A DNA stretch of 64,000 bases, from positions 19,842,501-19,906,500 of the forward strand of contig OX387200.1 in NCBI GenBank assembly GCA_947561715.1. The letters are read 5' to 3'. Positions 1 to 11,525 of the stretch are shown here, piece by piece. The notes under the pieces were generated by a model that saw only the letters and a program-made list of their open reading frames with translations, was not told where the DNA came from and ran no database searches. Each line of letters begins with the position of its first letter. The first letter of the stretch is position 1. The translations under genes were made by a program, and so were the position numbers. This DNA comes from Ascidia mentula. Taxonomy: Eukaryota > Chordata > Ascidiacea > Phlebobranchia > Ascidiidae.

Positions 1-246
1 ACGCACAGTGATGGTTTGACGACCTGAGGTGCAAAATGTAGAAGTATTAACTGTTTATGGTGTGAACAAGTTCTAATCCGTTCTTTTTTGTCGTTGAATA
101 TTTCGAAATTTCAAATAAAACAGCTGTATGTATTAAACTTGTGCAAGGGCTTTTAAAGCAAAACGTGCTCGACAAGATTCGTTTGATTTTTAAAGTCTAA
201 TGGACTTAGAAGGTAAGGTTACAAATTTAAAATGATTGTGGTTTAG

Positions 247-372
247 GTAGAGATTGGGAACACATTCACAAAATTCATGCAGGAGCTTTCTACAGGGAAA
301 TTCCCATTTCGTGATAATTGTTTTACGCAAAGGACGTTGTTGAATCGAATTACCTCTTTGGGGTTGATGTAA
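247..372 (+). CDS. Possible last coding exon of an unidentified plus-strand gene
   Basis: An acceptor-like pyrimidine-poor tract ending in TTTAG at 246 is followed by 41 open codons in phase 0, ending in TAA at 370-372. The peptide includes FMQELSTGKFPFRDNCF and TQRTLLNRITSLGLM and has the composition of a real globular C-terminus. An AATAAA hexamer overlaps the stop at 372-377. I do not recognise the family. The gene would run in from the left edge and converge tail-to-tail with ninein. The 185 bp between 373 and 557 should hold both 3' UTRs; I see no clear poly(A) signal for ninein there. It may also be a chance ORF. Confidence 0.3.
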   Translation, partial: VEIGNTFTKFMQELSTGKFPFRDNCFTQRTLLNRITSLGLM

Positions 373-557
373 ATAAATGCGGCATTACTTCGGTAAAAGG
401 TACTATTGAACGCGGAACACACATACCGACCGACAAAATAACAGACACGCGTGATAGTGAAAAAAAAAACGTTAGACAAAAATATAAGAAATCATCAAAA
501 AAACATCACACAGCCATGATAATAGAATAGGAATAGTAGAAAAGGATTTAAAGGCGA

Positions 558-3500
558 TTAGGGAACATCAGGACAGACTTGTTGCAGCAGACGACCGAGG
601 GCTTGACATCTGTCCTTCTCGTCCTCGCATCTCCTTTCCGCTTCCTTCTGGCGCGACTCAGAAACCTGCAGCGCCCTCATGAGGTGGGAATTTTCGCAGT
701 AAAGTTCTTTTACGAGCGTTTCGGACTTGGAGAGCTTGGAGTACTGGTGGACATACATCGAAATAGTAATAGATAAATTACCACGTTGAGCGCTGGTCTC
801 ATAAACTGGGGAACAGTGAAGTTAGTTGTAAAATGTGGGTGGCAGAATTCGCTTACATGCGTCCACTTATTTTGCGTACGAGGCGTTTCGTTGACGTTGT
901 GAAGCATTGAGCATAAACGTGATAATACCTTAACCCCATATCGTGGTTTCTAATAGAGCTGACAGTGCAAATAGCTTAATGTCAGGTAACTACACACAAC
1001 AACAAGTGTTTATATAAATGACAGAAACAACAATTTTGGGTTTCTAAAATCGAAAAAAATGAACTTTCATAAACCGTACCAAATCCTTCGTTCGCCTCAT
1101 CTGGGTATTCAGCTGTTGTCGAGTCATCGTCAACCTCGAACGTTCACTGCGTTGCGAGGAAACGCTCAAACCGTCCACGTCATCATCGTCTGTGTCAGCG
1201 TGTTTCGGATGTTCGTCGCACAAGCTCTGGTTTGCAATTTCACTGGCGGCCAACTGAGTGAGCTGAGCTTTCAAATCGGCGATTTCCTGCGTATACGGAG
1301 ACCAGAATACGCGTTTAAACGTTAGTATATAAGTTAACTAACTTATGCTAAATTTCCTAAATTAAAGGATGTTTCGTTACGCAAGGCATTTTTGTTAATT
1401 CACAAAAGCTAGTCTTGAGATCATTTCTACACTATGCGATTCAACTCGTTTATAAAATCATGAAAATAATGTGGCACATCTCCCAAAAAATTCAATTAAT
1501 TTCAAAGCAGTTTACAAACTATGACATCACCATTGTAATCCCATCAGTTTGGGATGTCATGACATTACAGGAAGCACCAGGCGGTCACCACCACAACTTC
1601 CCAACTTACTCGCGTCATTTCACTGATCTTCTCCTCGGCGTGTTTCCTTCCCTTGCTCTGCTCCTCATCGTGGAGTTTGGATTTCCTCCTGCTCCGGACG
1701 CGAGGAGAAGGAACGGGGGAGGAGATCCCGCTCTTTTCCAGTTTTTCACACTTAGCATTGAGTCCCGCGTTTTCGAGACGACAAGTCAACTTTTCGTGTT
1801 CGAGTCCTCGAACCTGTCGTGGAAATGAAGGTTTATGTGTAAGAAGGTGTCTCAGTGTTTCTCAAATACCCGGGAAACATCTAAATGTTAATAAGAACGT
1901 TAGAAAATTTGCAGAGCACATCAGGCATTATCAAAGATAGTACGAGTAAAGAAATGCCGCTCGGAAAACGCAACGATCGCTTCCTGTCCCTTGTCATACA
2001 ACCTCTGAAATCATCAGGATTTAGTCATGGCCCAGCATCTCAAAGTAAATAAATGAAGGTTTCTAACCTTCTCTAGCAATTCGTCGTATTGTCGTTTAAG
2101 ACGAATGTTGTCCGTTTCCCACATCTCAGTATTGTTCTGTAGACGGGAGATGACCTGGGATTTCTCCTTGTTCGTGTCTTGCAGGTCGTCGATCTAAAAC
2201 GGCAAAAATGCAAATGGTCAACCTTACTATAAATAGGCTTTTAGCTATTGCACCACAGCGCAGTGAGCACAAGTGGGTGTAGTTGCATGAAAATTGTTAA
2301 GGGGTCATCACAAATGCATTCTTTTGAATTTGCGAATTAAAGTTCTAAATTTAAACGCGCTAACCTGGCTACGAAGACTTAGGTTGAGTTGTTCCTTTTC
2401 CGTCAGCTTTCTGTTGACGTCACCAATTCTGTCCTCGAGAAGAGACGAATTTCTGACGTCATCATCGCCCATACGTTTTCTATGGTGGTCGCGAAGATCG
2501 GAGTTTGCTTTCGAGAGAAGTTTTTCAAGATCTTGGTTCCTTGTCTGTGGCACAAAAATAATAGAAATACATATTTACCATTGCGGACGCCGGGACGTGA
2601 ACCAACAAAAGACCTTTATGACATCACAGTGCTCATCGTGGCGAGTTCAAACCGTATTGAAAACTAGTTTTTTACAGCCTTTTCACACTTGTAAGTTGGA
2701 TGGCTTTCGCCAAGTTGTATACCGGCAATGGTCCCAGCTCGCCTGAAGCCTTTATATTACATCTTGTTTTGGTAGATATTGGGTAACTGAGTGCTGTTGG
2801 CTGCAAGATATCACGAAGAAAAACGTTTGACCACCTTAAGGTCGTCCAATTGAGAGCGGACGTCGATCAACTCTTCGTTTTCTCTTCTCTGTTCTTCCTC
2901 CTGAAGACGGAGGTTGCGTTCCGACTCCTCCAGTTCATCCCGTTTCTTCTTCATTTCCTTCTCCGTTTCCTCTGCGAGTCTCTGCCGCAACGAGGCCACC
3001 TCATCACTGTTGAATCAATAGCAACTTTCATACTTAGGGTTACAATGTTAACAGAACATCAGAACCCGCTTGCAGACTTAACCCGATAAACGAACTACGT
3101 TTGTAGAGACAAAGGTTTGTTTATTAAACATGTAATTTGAAGTCCCATGCACCTTTTAACATTGGTACATACATGGATATTAAACACACGACCCTATTTT
3201 TAAAAATAGTGTTTGTTCTTTGCCGAATAAGAAGGTCAAGGTTAAAGTCAAATGCAGTCAACATTTGGTGGTAGAATTAACTCCACTCGTATGGTATTAT
3301 ATCTGTTTGCAGTTCAACATGGATTAAATCGGGAAATTAGCAGTTTTACTACATTTAAGATAAAACAGCAACATACTTGAGTTGCTGGCGTAACTTTGCT
3401 TTATCACAGTCAAGGATTCGTCTCAATTCGCCCGCTTCCTTTTCGAACGCTTCACGCATCTGCTGCAACCGATCATGCATGTCCCTTCGTTCCGCTCCAA

Positions 3501-6500
3501 TGCTCTCTTGCAGGCGATCCAGTTCACTGCACATCGAAGCGCTCTCCTGCGCCTGCGTGCGGAAAATTGTAGAAGTTATGCATAATGTACGATAATGATA
3601 ATGTTTAATTTATGGGCATACGAGCATTGTGGACTGAAATTTTTCGCGCAACAAAAGGTTTCGCACTCATGTATACCAAGAAAAAGAGTAAATCTAACTT
3701 GAAGTAAATCCAAGCTAACTATAAGCAGGAATGTGGGTAAACTAATCAACAAAATCTGTGTGATTAAGATAAAAATCGGCTGCTTTTAACACTAAAAAAT
3801 GTGCTACTTTGTAAAAGCAAGTAATTTGGATGATTTGTCTACAAAATGAAAACCTTTTCAACGATTGAATGCATTTTCAATCTTGTGTAAAATAATGGTT
3901 TGCATGCGAAAAAAAGTTGAAACTTCTAACACCTTTTTCGAATGTTAGAAAAAACAAGCACATGAACGTTAGCCATGCAAGTATACGAACACAAATCCAT
4001 TCATTTTACCTTGCTTTTCTCAGCCAGTAACTCTTCCAACTTCGCTTCCAAGCCACGTTTGACGTTTTCAAGTTCGGATGCGTGTTCTTGCTTGAGGCGG
4101 TTTACCTCCGCTTCAAACTTTTCAGTCAATTCCCTCACTTTGCTCGCTCCCGTCGAACTGTCAGCGCACACTGTTGCACCATTTCTGCACAAATTACAAG
4201 TCGAACAGTCAATTATAGATACCGATACGTCACCACGTTACCCCGGACCACAGGTAAGTTGTAGATGACCGCGGTCACTGTGGTGATTAAAATATTTAAT
4301 TGGAATGATTAGATGGGAGATTAGCCAACATTTTAGCCAGTTGCCAAGAGAAAACAATTTACCGGTTTAAGGTAAAAAACAAGGGCCAAAATCAGATTGG
4401 ACAAAAATTACGCGGGTTTTATAAAAATTTTGCATGCACGCAAAAATAGGAAATTGCAATTGCTCAGATCAAATTTGTAATTTATACCTTTTAATTTTAG
4501 ATTTATTTTGAAACAAATTATCAATTTAATAAAAATAAACAGGCTAAAACCTTAGCGATAAAAACAACCTACAAATGCTTTGTTTTAACTTCAAAAGAGG
4601 GAAACTTTAAAACAAGTTGATCTACAAGATACCTTTCGAACTTGGATATAACTTCCTGGTGAGCAGCGAGTGCCTCATTGTGTTGGAGACGTTCAGTTTT
4701 TAATTGTTCGGCGAATCTCTCGCTGGCTTTCACCTCCTCCGTAAGTCGACGCTCAATCGTTTCCAGTTTGGTGCAAACTTCCTTCATCTGGAGAAATTGT
4801 CAACACATTTTCTTTACACTTGATTTGCATATGTTCAAGTGTTTATGTGACAAAGACTATTCAACTCGCTCTTGAAACAAATGCAAAAAGTACCCTTTTC
4901 TGATCCTTTGATCAATGATTGATACCCTAACAGTTTGTGCAAAGTCCACATGGTCTATAATATACAATTAAAATACCAAATAAAACCAGCCAATGTTGTG
5001 TATCTGGTGGTTCAGTGGTTCTCAACCTTTTTACATTACATGACCCGTAAAATTTCAAAAACTTTTATGGCCCAGTGATTTTGAAAGAAAACTGGATAAA
5101 AATGTGGTAAACGCAAGGTATTTATATATATAAATATTTTTATAGGGCAAAAGTATGTACTACGAACCAGAAGAAATCCACTACTTTTATGGCCAAGTGA
5201 TTTTAAATAAAACTTGGCCAAAAATAGAGTGGACTCAACATATTATTAAAAAAAATATTTACAAGTGAAAGCATGCACCTCGAATCAGAAGAAATAAATA
5301 CATACTGAGGGCCAGCAAAAATGCAGACTGTCGAGAAACACAGTGCTGAGAGCAAGAAGTTACCTCTTCCTCGTGCTTGGCAACTACTTCCGCTTTTTCT
5401 TGGGCAAACTCTCTACACAAATCTGCCATTCCATGTTGACTTTCTGATGATTCATCTTCAGTCTTTTGCTTGAGCTTGAGGTACTTGCTCTCCAACTGGA
5501 ATATAAAAATAAAGTAGTTAATTTTTGCACAATTTCTGAGACTGCATAAAGCGGCAAGTTTTGCTGCCTTTCTTGCTTTTAGGAAATAATTTTTTTTTTG
5601 AAGAACTCCTTACTTTTGTATTCCCACAACATAAAACAAAAACGATGGAAACGTACAAATAATAATTGTAAACACATGGTACCTCATCCTTTTCTTGTGT
5701 GATTTGTTTGAGAAGTCGCATGGTCGATGTTTGTTGTTCCTCCACTGCGCGATTGTCGTCCAATGGCATAAACTTTGCTTTTTCGTCTTCAAGGCGAATT
5801 TGGAATTCTTTTTCCATCTGAGCCTTTAGGTGTGCCTAGAAAAGATGAACTAATTGAACAATTTATTTACAGAAATGTAGCCATAGTAAAGCATGATAAA
5901 TGGTTGGAAAATATATGAATATAAAGACCTTCGTAGGGCTAGTTGAGAGCTGCAGACAGGGTATACACGTACTGTTTCGACTTGCAAGGTCTCAGTACAA
6001 AACAACAGAGACCAACCACCGTGTTTGGTACTCAGTATAGGGTACCCAACGGATCCACATTGACCGAAAGGTACCACAAAGTGGAAATCAGTGTGCCCGC
6101 TAGCATAAAAGCTAGCACAGTGCCACAGTCAACAGCTGCACTGATTGGACCTTACAGGTCGAAACAGTGCGTGTACACCCTGCCTGCAGCTCTCACTTAT
6201 TATGTTTTTTTTTGCACATATATTGTAGGACTAATTTGTTGAACCTTTTCTTCAGCGATTCCATCCATGTAATTTCTCTTATCAGCTCGGAGATCTTCGA
6301 CAAGTCGTTCCAACTCAGCCATTCTCATATTTGAGAAATCCTTGGATTCCAAACGCTTTCGCATCGGCTCAAGTTTTTCGTAATGATCAAATGTAGCATC
6401 TAAAAAAAGAGATCTTAATTGTCGAAATGTTCACCGAAATGTCAAGGATTCCATGAACTACTCTCGGAAGTTAGTTTTAGGCAAAAATTTAATTTGTTCT

Positions 6501-9500
6501 TCAAGACTTTGGGGAATAAATGCATGAGAACAAAACCAAAAACATGATAATTTAATTTCAGGAATTTTTTCGGAAACACTACCATGAGTTGATCTGAAGT
6601 TGACTTCAGTGCATTCAATGTATCTGCATTGACACTGCTATGTTACAAACACAAACAGACATAACATACCATTCTCCATGTTGTGTTCAACGTAATCCGA
6701 CAAATTGGAATCTCTTCTCTGGGGTTTCTTTCTTTTTGGTGAAGAACCCTCTTTGAGTCTCTCTTCATGAAATGAGCTTACGCTGTTACTGCGGTTATGG
6801 TCACCTGATTCAAACTGTTTTAACCTTCCATGCAATGATTCCACTTGCATCGCCAATTCATCATTTTTATCGGCCAAATGCTAAAAAAACAAGAGCATTT
6901 TATAAATTCAAACAATAACTATATATGCAAATCATCCATAATAATCATTCAATTTCTTCAATTTGCCGTGTCAGTCTCTGATCTATGAATATATTGCTTG
7001 CTTGTGCAATAAATTTTATTTTGTTTGACATGTTATTTGCTGCACCTGAAGAAGCGAGATCAATCTCGTGAAAGCTCATGCTAATAAAGTGATTTCATAG
7101 TCAGTCCCTTATAAAAGCATTGCACAAGCAAGCAATATATTCATAATAATCATTGAGAGAATAGCTTTCAAAACACATTAACTGTTTACATAATAGTAAA
7201 CTAGTGATACCTAAGACTTCTGGTAACTACACCAACAAAAAGGTCAATGCTCTCAGATTTATAGCAATGGACATAAAAGTATGTTCTGCATCTATGAAAA
7301 GTCTGTTATTGACAAAGAGAAATTTAAGCAAAGTTTATTGATGAGCTCCAACCTCTACTACTCTGCCTTGTAGCATCTAAAAGTGATAGTGATAATGGGT
7401 GGAATTGGAAAGCTGTTTAAAGCCCAGTATCAGAGGAAATCAAACACAAGATGTCATATACCTCCCTTAAGTCAACACTGCCATTGTAACAATTGAAATT
7501 ACATTGGCAAATATTTGGGCTTAGTGAAAAGAACACACACTAGTGAGACTTAAATCCTTACAAAAACATTTATATGTCAGCAGCTTGCAATCTACTCCCA
7601 CTTGAAAACTTAATGCTTTGAAAAAAACATTTGCATACATGGCACAAAGAAAAGATTATTATTATAAATGCTTATTTTGTTTGATGAATTTTGAAAATAA
7701 AACCTAATAACTTGCTAGTTAACATTGTGGCAATGCAATTGTTTCAAAGACTAATTTACTATGTTCATCATCAGTGCATAAGAGTATATATATAACTGAT
7801 TAACAATTGTGCATTTTACACAAAAAAGGGTTTTAAATAAATCACACATTCATTTGTTTTTTTTTTGCCCAAAGTATTTCAGCAATAGAAAGATGAGGAA
7901 TGTGAGAGTATGGGCAGGGAGACGCTGGATTAACCTTCAGGTTTTCGGTGCTAAGCGTCACCCTTTGTCTAATTACTTAACAACACAAGATGAAAAATGA
8001 AAATGAACAAGAATACATTCTAATAATCAGCCAAATTTTGTAGCTTCACATTCATTGCTAATTACCCTGCACTGATTTTCATATTCCTTTATGATGGCTG
8101 CAAACTTTTCTTCTTGTGAAGTGTTCATGGGGTTTGAGGAATTGTTCGTCTGCAACCGAATGTAAAGTTAGAGTAGCTAATTGCTTTACAGTCTACAAGT
8201 GAAAAAAACCTTTTCATTAAGAAGACACTCCAGATCTTTCCTTAGTCTATCAGCATCTTTTTCAGCTTCTGATAATTTGTCACACAGTTGTACAGTTTCA
8301 TGTGATAACGAATCATTTTCAGATTGAAGAAGTCGCATTTTTTTGCGCAAACATTCCTCATTATACTGGAACTGATCTGGAATTAAAATACTGTTTGTCA
8401 AGACTGGATTTATAACACTGGAGGTGGTGAATGCTACTAATGGTGTAGTTTAGTATGTTTTATTTGTTTTTTATTCTTTAAAATAATGTGTTAATGTACC
8501 TTAAGAAATAAGTCTTTTAACCCAAGTTTATGTGTCTTTTTCAGATACACATATAAATGTTTCAATAAATAAGTATAATACTGTGGAAAAGTATGAAATT
8601 CAGGCTGTATTGCAAGCAAAGTGTTTTTGCCAAACACAAATCGACTAAACATCAAGTAGTATATAATGTTTTTGTTGCTGCCAGGCATATTGTAACTTAA
8701 TAATCTATTTTGCCAGAAGAACAGATTATTAAGTTATCAAGTAATATATGTGACTGATTTGTCACCCGACTTAACTGGGAAACAACCAAACAAACAATAC
8801 ACACAAACTAGTGGACAAAGGCTCACTAGTGTTAGGTTTACATAACACCTGATCAACACACCAATTTCTTTATGAAACAACTCTTTGTCCTGGTTGAACT
8901 GAATAAGCATTGTGTCCCTCTCCCTTTCATGGGCATGTTGCACAGAGCTGAGCTTTTTTGCCCATTTTCTTTCCACAACACTTAGTTTTCGTTCATTCTG
9001 TTGGTCCATGCTAAGATATCTGTCGTCTACTTCATCGATTAGTTTCGAGGTCCGAAGTTCTGATTTTTCCAAGTCGTCTTTCATTTTTTCCGTCAGGTTT
9101 TTGTACTGTTCTGTCTCAGAACTGCAAAAAACAATTCAAATGAAAAGTATTAAGGTGATCATCATATATGTTCATCAAACACTGTAGACATTACTTTGTT
9201 ACTTAAAGGGTAATTAGAACAGCCAACAGTAAAAAAACTAAAATTGTCTAAGCATTCCAAACTAACATTTTAATATAAGTTATTCGCAACAAAAAATTCA
9301 GAAAAAAATCCCACATACTTGACAAAGTGAACAAATCCTTTGTAGCTTGTCACCAGGGCATATGTGATAGAAGCATGAAGCCGAGAGTTGGTGGCAGATA
9401 GAAGTGAAGTGTCTGACATTACTTCTTTTTCAAGGGCAGTTGACAACTCGAAAGCATCGATGAGTCCGTTTCGATGACTTATGTCAAGTGCCTGTCATAC

Positions 9501-11400
9501 CAAAAGGGATATAAATGTTCTGATTACTTGATTCCTGACAGTTTATTTTCAGCTGCACTTGCAGTCAGAGGGTATTAAGACAAAAGATCAGAAAATGAGC
9601 ATCAACTCGAGGCAACTTACTTGCAAATATGTGGGATATCTTTATGAAAATAGCATAAATTTATTGGATGTTTTTCAGATATCTTATTGAAAATACTTTC
9701 TAAATTTGCATAAAATTCGAATGTAATAAGCATGTATATATGTATAAAACTCATGTTGTCATGTTAACATTGGAAGTTATTTCTAGTTGTAAACATGAAG
9801 CTATGAGCACTTATACTTGAAACAAAAATAGTCAGCGGCACAGTACTCACTACAAACACTAGACCACACCTCAAGTATTTGAATTGGATCTTCAACCCCA
9901 GATTTTCTCCATGATTCTACCAACGCTTCTGTTTCAATTGTTCCCGAGCCGTCAGGATCAAGTTTGGAAAAAATATTTAAAACACTGCCATCTTGAAAGA
10001 AAGTGCTGTTTGACGTTGCATCTGTCATGGAACCCTGAGAAAATGAAAGTCTGTTTATTGTTTTTAGGCCACAGACAGTATACAGTCTATTTTAACACAC
10101 CATATCTTCAGTGGACATGGCAACTATCTCAATGGTTCGGTCTTTTGCTTTGTTCGTTGAGGCTGTGGTGTGATTTGTTTTAAAATTGCTTGTTTTGTCT
10201 GGAACATCACCACCAAATCCTGGCTCATAATATATTTTGTCTCCAACCTCCATTCCATCTTCATCAGAAGACATGAGCATTTCACCAGCCCTGGACCAAG
10301 TACGTATGTTAATATTTATTCAAACACAACATGTCATCAGCAAGCATATGATAAATATAAACTTAATAAAATAACACAAATACAATGTAGGACTAGCATA
10401 GCAAGGCAGGATTGCCCTGCTGCAAAGACCTTTACTTGGTAATATTAGTCATTCGTAGTATTGGCATTACAACCAACCTTGATCAGAGTCAGATTTTCTA
10501 TGCAGCTTTTCGATTCATCAATGATATAAAGTATTTTAAGCATGTTCATATTAATACTGTGAATAAAGCTTTACCAGTGATTGTTGGTGGCAACATCCGG
10601 GTTTTCATTGAAGTCAACTGAATGTTGAATGTTGCTAAGATCAAGGTTTGGGGCAGACTTCCTTCCATACTTTTTGCCACCTCTGACTAACCTCGGCTTA
10701 ATAGAATCTAAAGAAATTAACGACAAAAATATTTTCAATCAGTAATTTCAACCATTTACTGTAGATCTGCAATACCACAAAAAAGATTAGTTTTACCATA
10801 GAATTATGACATGAAAATACCTTCATTATCTTCAGATGCATCCGATGATTTTTCATTAGTTGGTGCTTCAGATATCTCAGATAATACTGATACAAAACAT
10901 TGACAGAACTGGTCAAATGCAATGCACTCATCAATTGGAATCTCCACAAACTCTATATCTCCAAATGCCAAGTGGAAGAGGCGACTGATAGAGTCAGCAT
11001 TCAAAGACAATCTAAAATTTGAAATATGTATTTTAATAATCAAATGTGTTGGGTTTTTGCAAGCGTTTGGCATATTTTTATTTAATTTTCTGAGCAATTT
11101 GTAAATTTGTACCAAAATATTATAAGCGGCATGTGTATGATGCAATCTTTGGAGTGTGCATCAGTGCATGGCAATAATAGTTAAATACCAATAATATTTA
11201 AATGAAATTAATTTGTGGTCCCTAGAACGAATCCATTTTATGGTAACTAATGCTGGTATTAGACTAATAGCCTTGAACTGACAACTCTACCTTTCGGCAA
11301 GTGACAAAAGCTGTTCTTTGTTAATTCCAACCGCATGATCCAGGCAAAACTCGTTGAAAATTTCCTCCAATTGTTTTACGTACTGATCGTCGTTCTCCAT
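558..11400 (-). CDS. NIN: Ninein / ninein-like centrosomal protein, complete
   Basis: Coding exons on the minus strand: 11400-11291, 11011-10821, 10707-10575, 10290-10101, 10034-9870, 9491-9319, 9121-8862, 8376-8210, 8149-8066, 6880-6670, 6399-6245, 5835-5683, 5495-5364, 4787-4633, 4184-4010, 3552-3377, 3006-2835, 2544-2365, 2193-2068, 2004-1975 (micro-exon), 1813-1610, 1286-1080, 743-558. Joined they give 3,735 nt, or 1,244 aa, in frame throughout. Family marks are a divergent N-terminal EF-hand pair; VRGGKKYGRKSAP (exon 3), the ninein VRGGKRYGRRS motif; an EF-hand loop DPDGSGTIETEA; a long coiled coil with an EYENQCR segment; and a C-terminal LVKELYCENSHLMRALQ block typical of NIN/NINL. In vertebrates the family anchors microtubule minus ends at subdistal appendages of the mother centriole; the same role here is inferred. 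The start ATG follows an in-frame TAA in the 5' UTR. Vertebrates have two paralogues (NIN, NINL) and I cannot assign one. Confidence 0.93.
5013..5310. repeat. hAT-like non-autonomous fragment in a ninein intron
   Basis: The block opens with CAGTGGTTCTCAACCTTT, which resembles the terminal inverted repeats of many hAT-superfamily elements (Charlie-like). It contains an imperfect internal duplication: the stretch ACTTTTATGGCC is found near 5060 and again near 5182, each followed by AGTGATTTT. I could not define the other terminus or a target-site duplication, so the right end is approximate. Confidence 0.45.
5943..6200. mobile_element. Foldback / MITE-like element in a ninein intron
   Basis: The two ends form an imperfect inverted repeat of about 50 bp. 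The left arm begins GAGAGCTGCAGACAGGGT; the right arm ends ACCCTGCCTGCAGCTCTC. Both arms contain the core CTGTTTCGAC/GTCGAAACAG. The interior has a further small hairpin (GCTAGCATAAAAGCTAGC). A relative lacking the left arm sits at 53195-53405, and shorter remnants near 48630 and 59236, so this is a dispersed family. No clear target-site duplication was found. The open frames across it are incidental. Confidence 0.6.
6986..7143. mobile_element. 158-bp MITE with 25-bp perfect terminal inverted repeats
   Basis: Positions 6986-7010 and 7119-7143 are perfect reverse complements (core ATATTGCTTGCTTGTGCAAT). The element is flanked on both sides by TA (6984-6985 and 7144-7145), as expected for a Tc1/mariner-type insertion. 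It has no coding capacity. It lies in the largest ninein intron (between exons 8149-8066 and 6880-6670), away from the splice sites. Confidence 0.8.
7144..8065 (-). other. Rest of the large ninein intron; no gene seen
   Basis: This is the upstream part of the 1,185-nt intron between two ninein coding exons. It is AT-rich with T-runs and short simple repeats. I found no conserved coding segment, RNA gene or complete repeat element in it on either strand. Confidence 0.6.
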
Positions 11401-11517
11401 TCTTAACGCACATCACCGCAAATATTTTCTGCAATTGAGATCATTAAGTCGCGCAAACTACGGTGAGAAACCTTGCACACTCACCTGCGGTTTTCAACTT
11501 ATCCTTCAAGTCAACTT

Positions 11518-11525
11518 CATCAACC
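11518..11525. repeat. 8-bp target-site duplication, copy next to left hAT end
   Basis: CATCAACC lies immediately outside the left terminus of the hAT element and is repeated exactly at 14506-14513. Eight bases is the standard hAT target-site duplication length. Confidence 0.95.

Noticed and set aside
5943-6242. Plus-strand ORF of 99 codons between ninein exons
   Set aside because: It lies almost wholly in the foldback element and has no domain or splice support.
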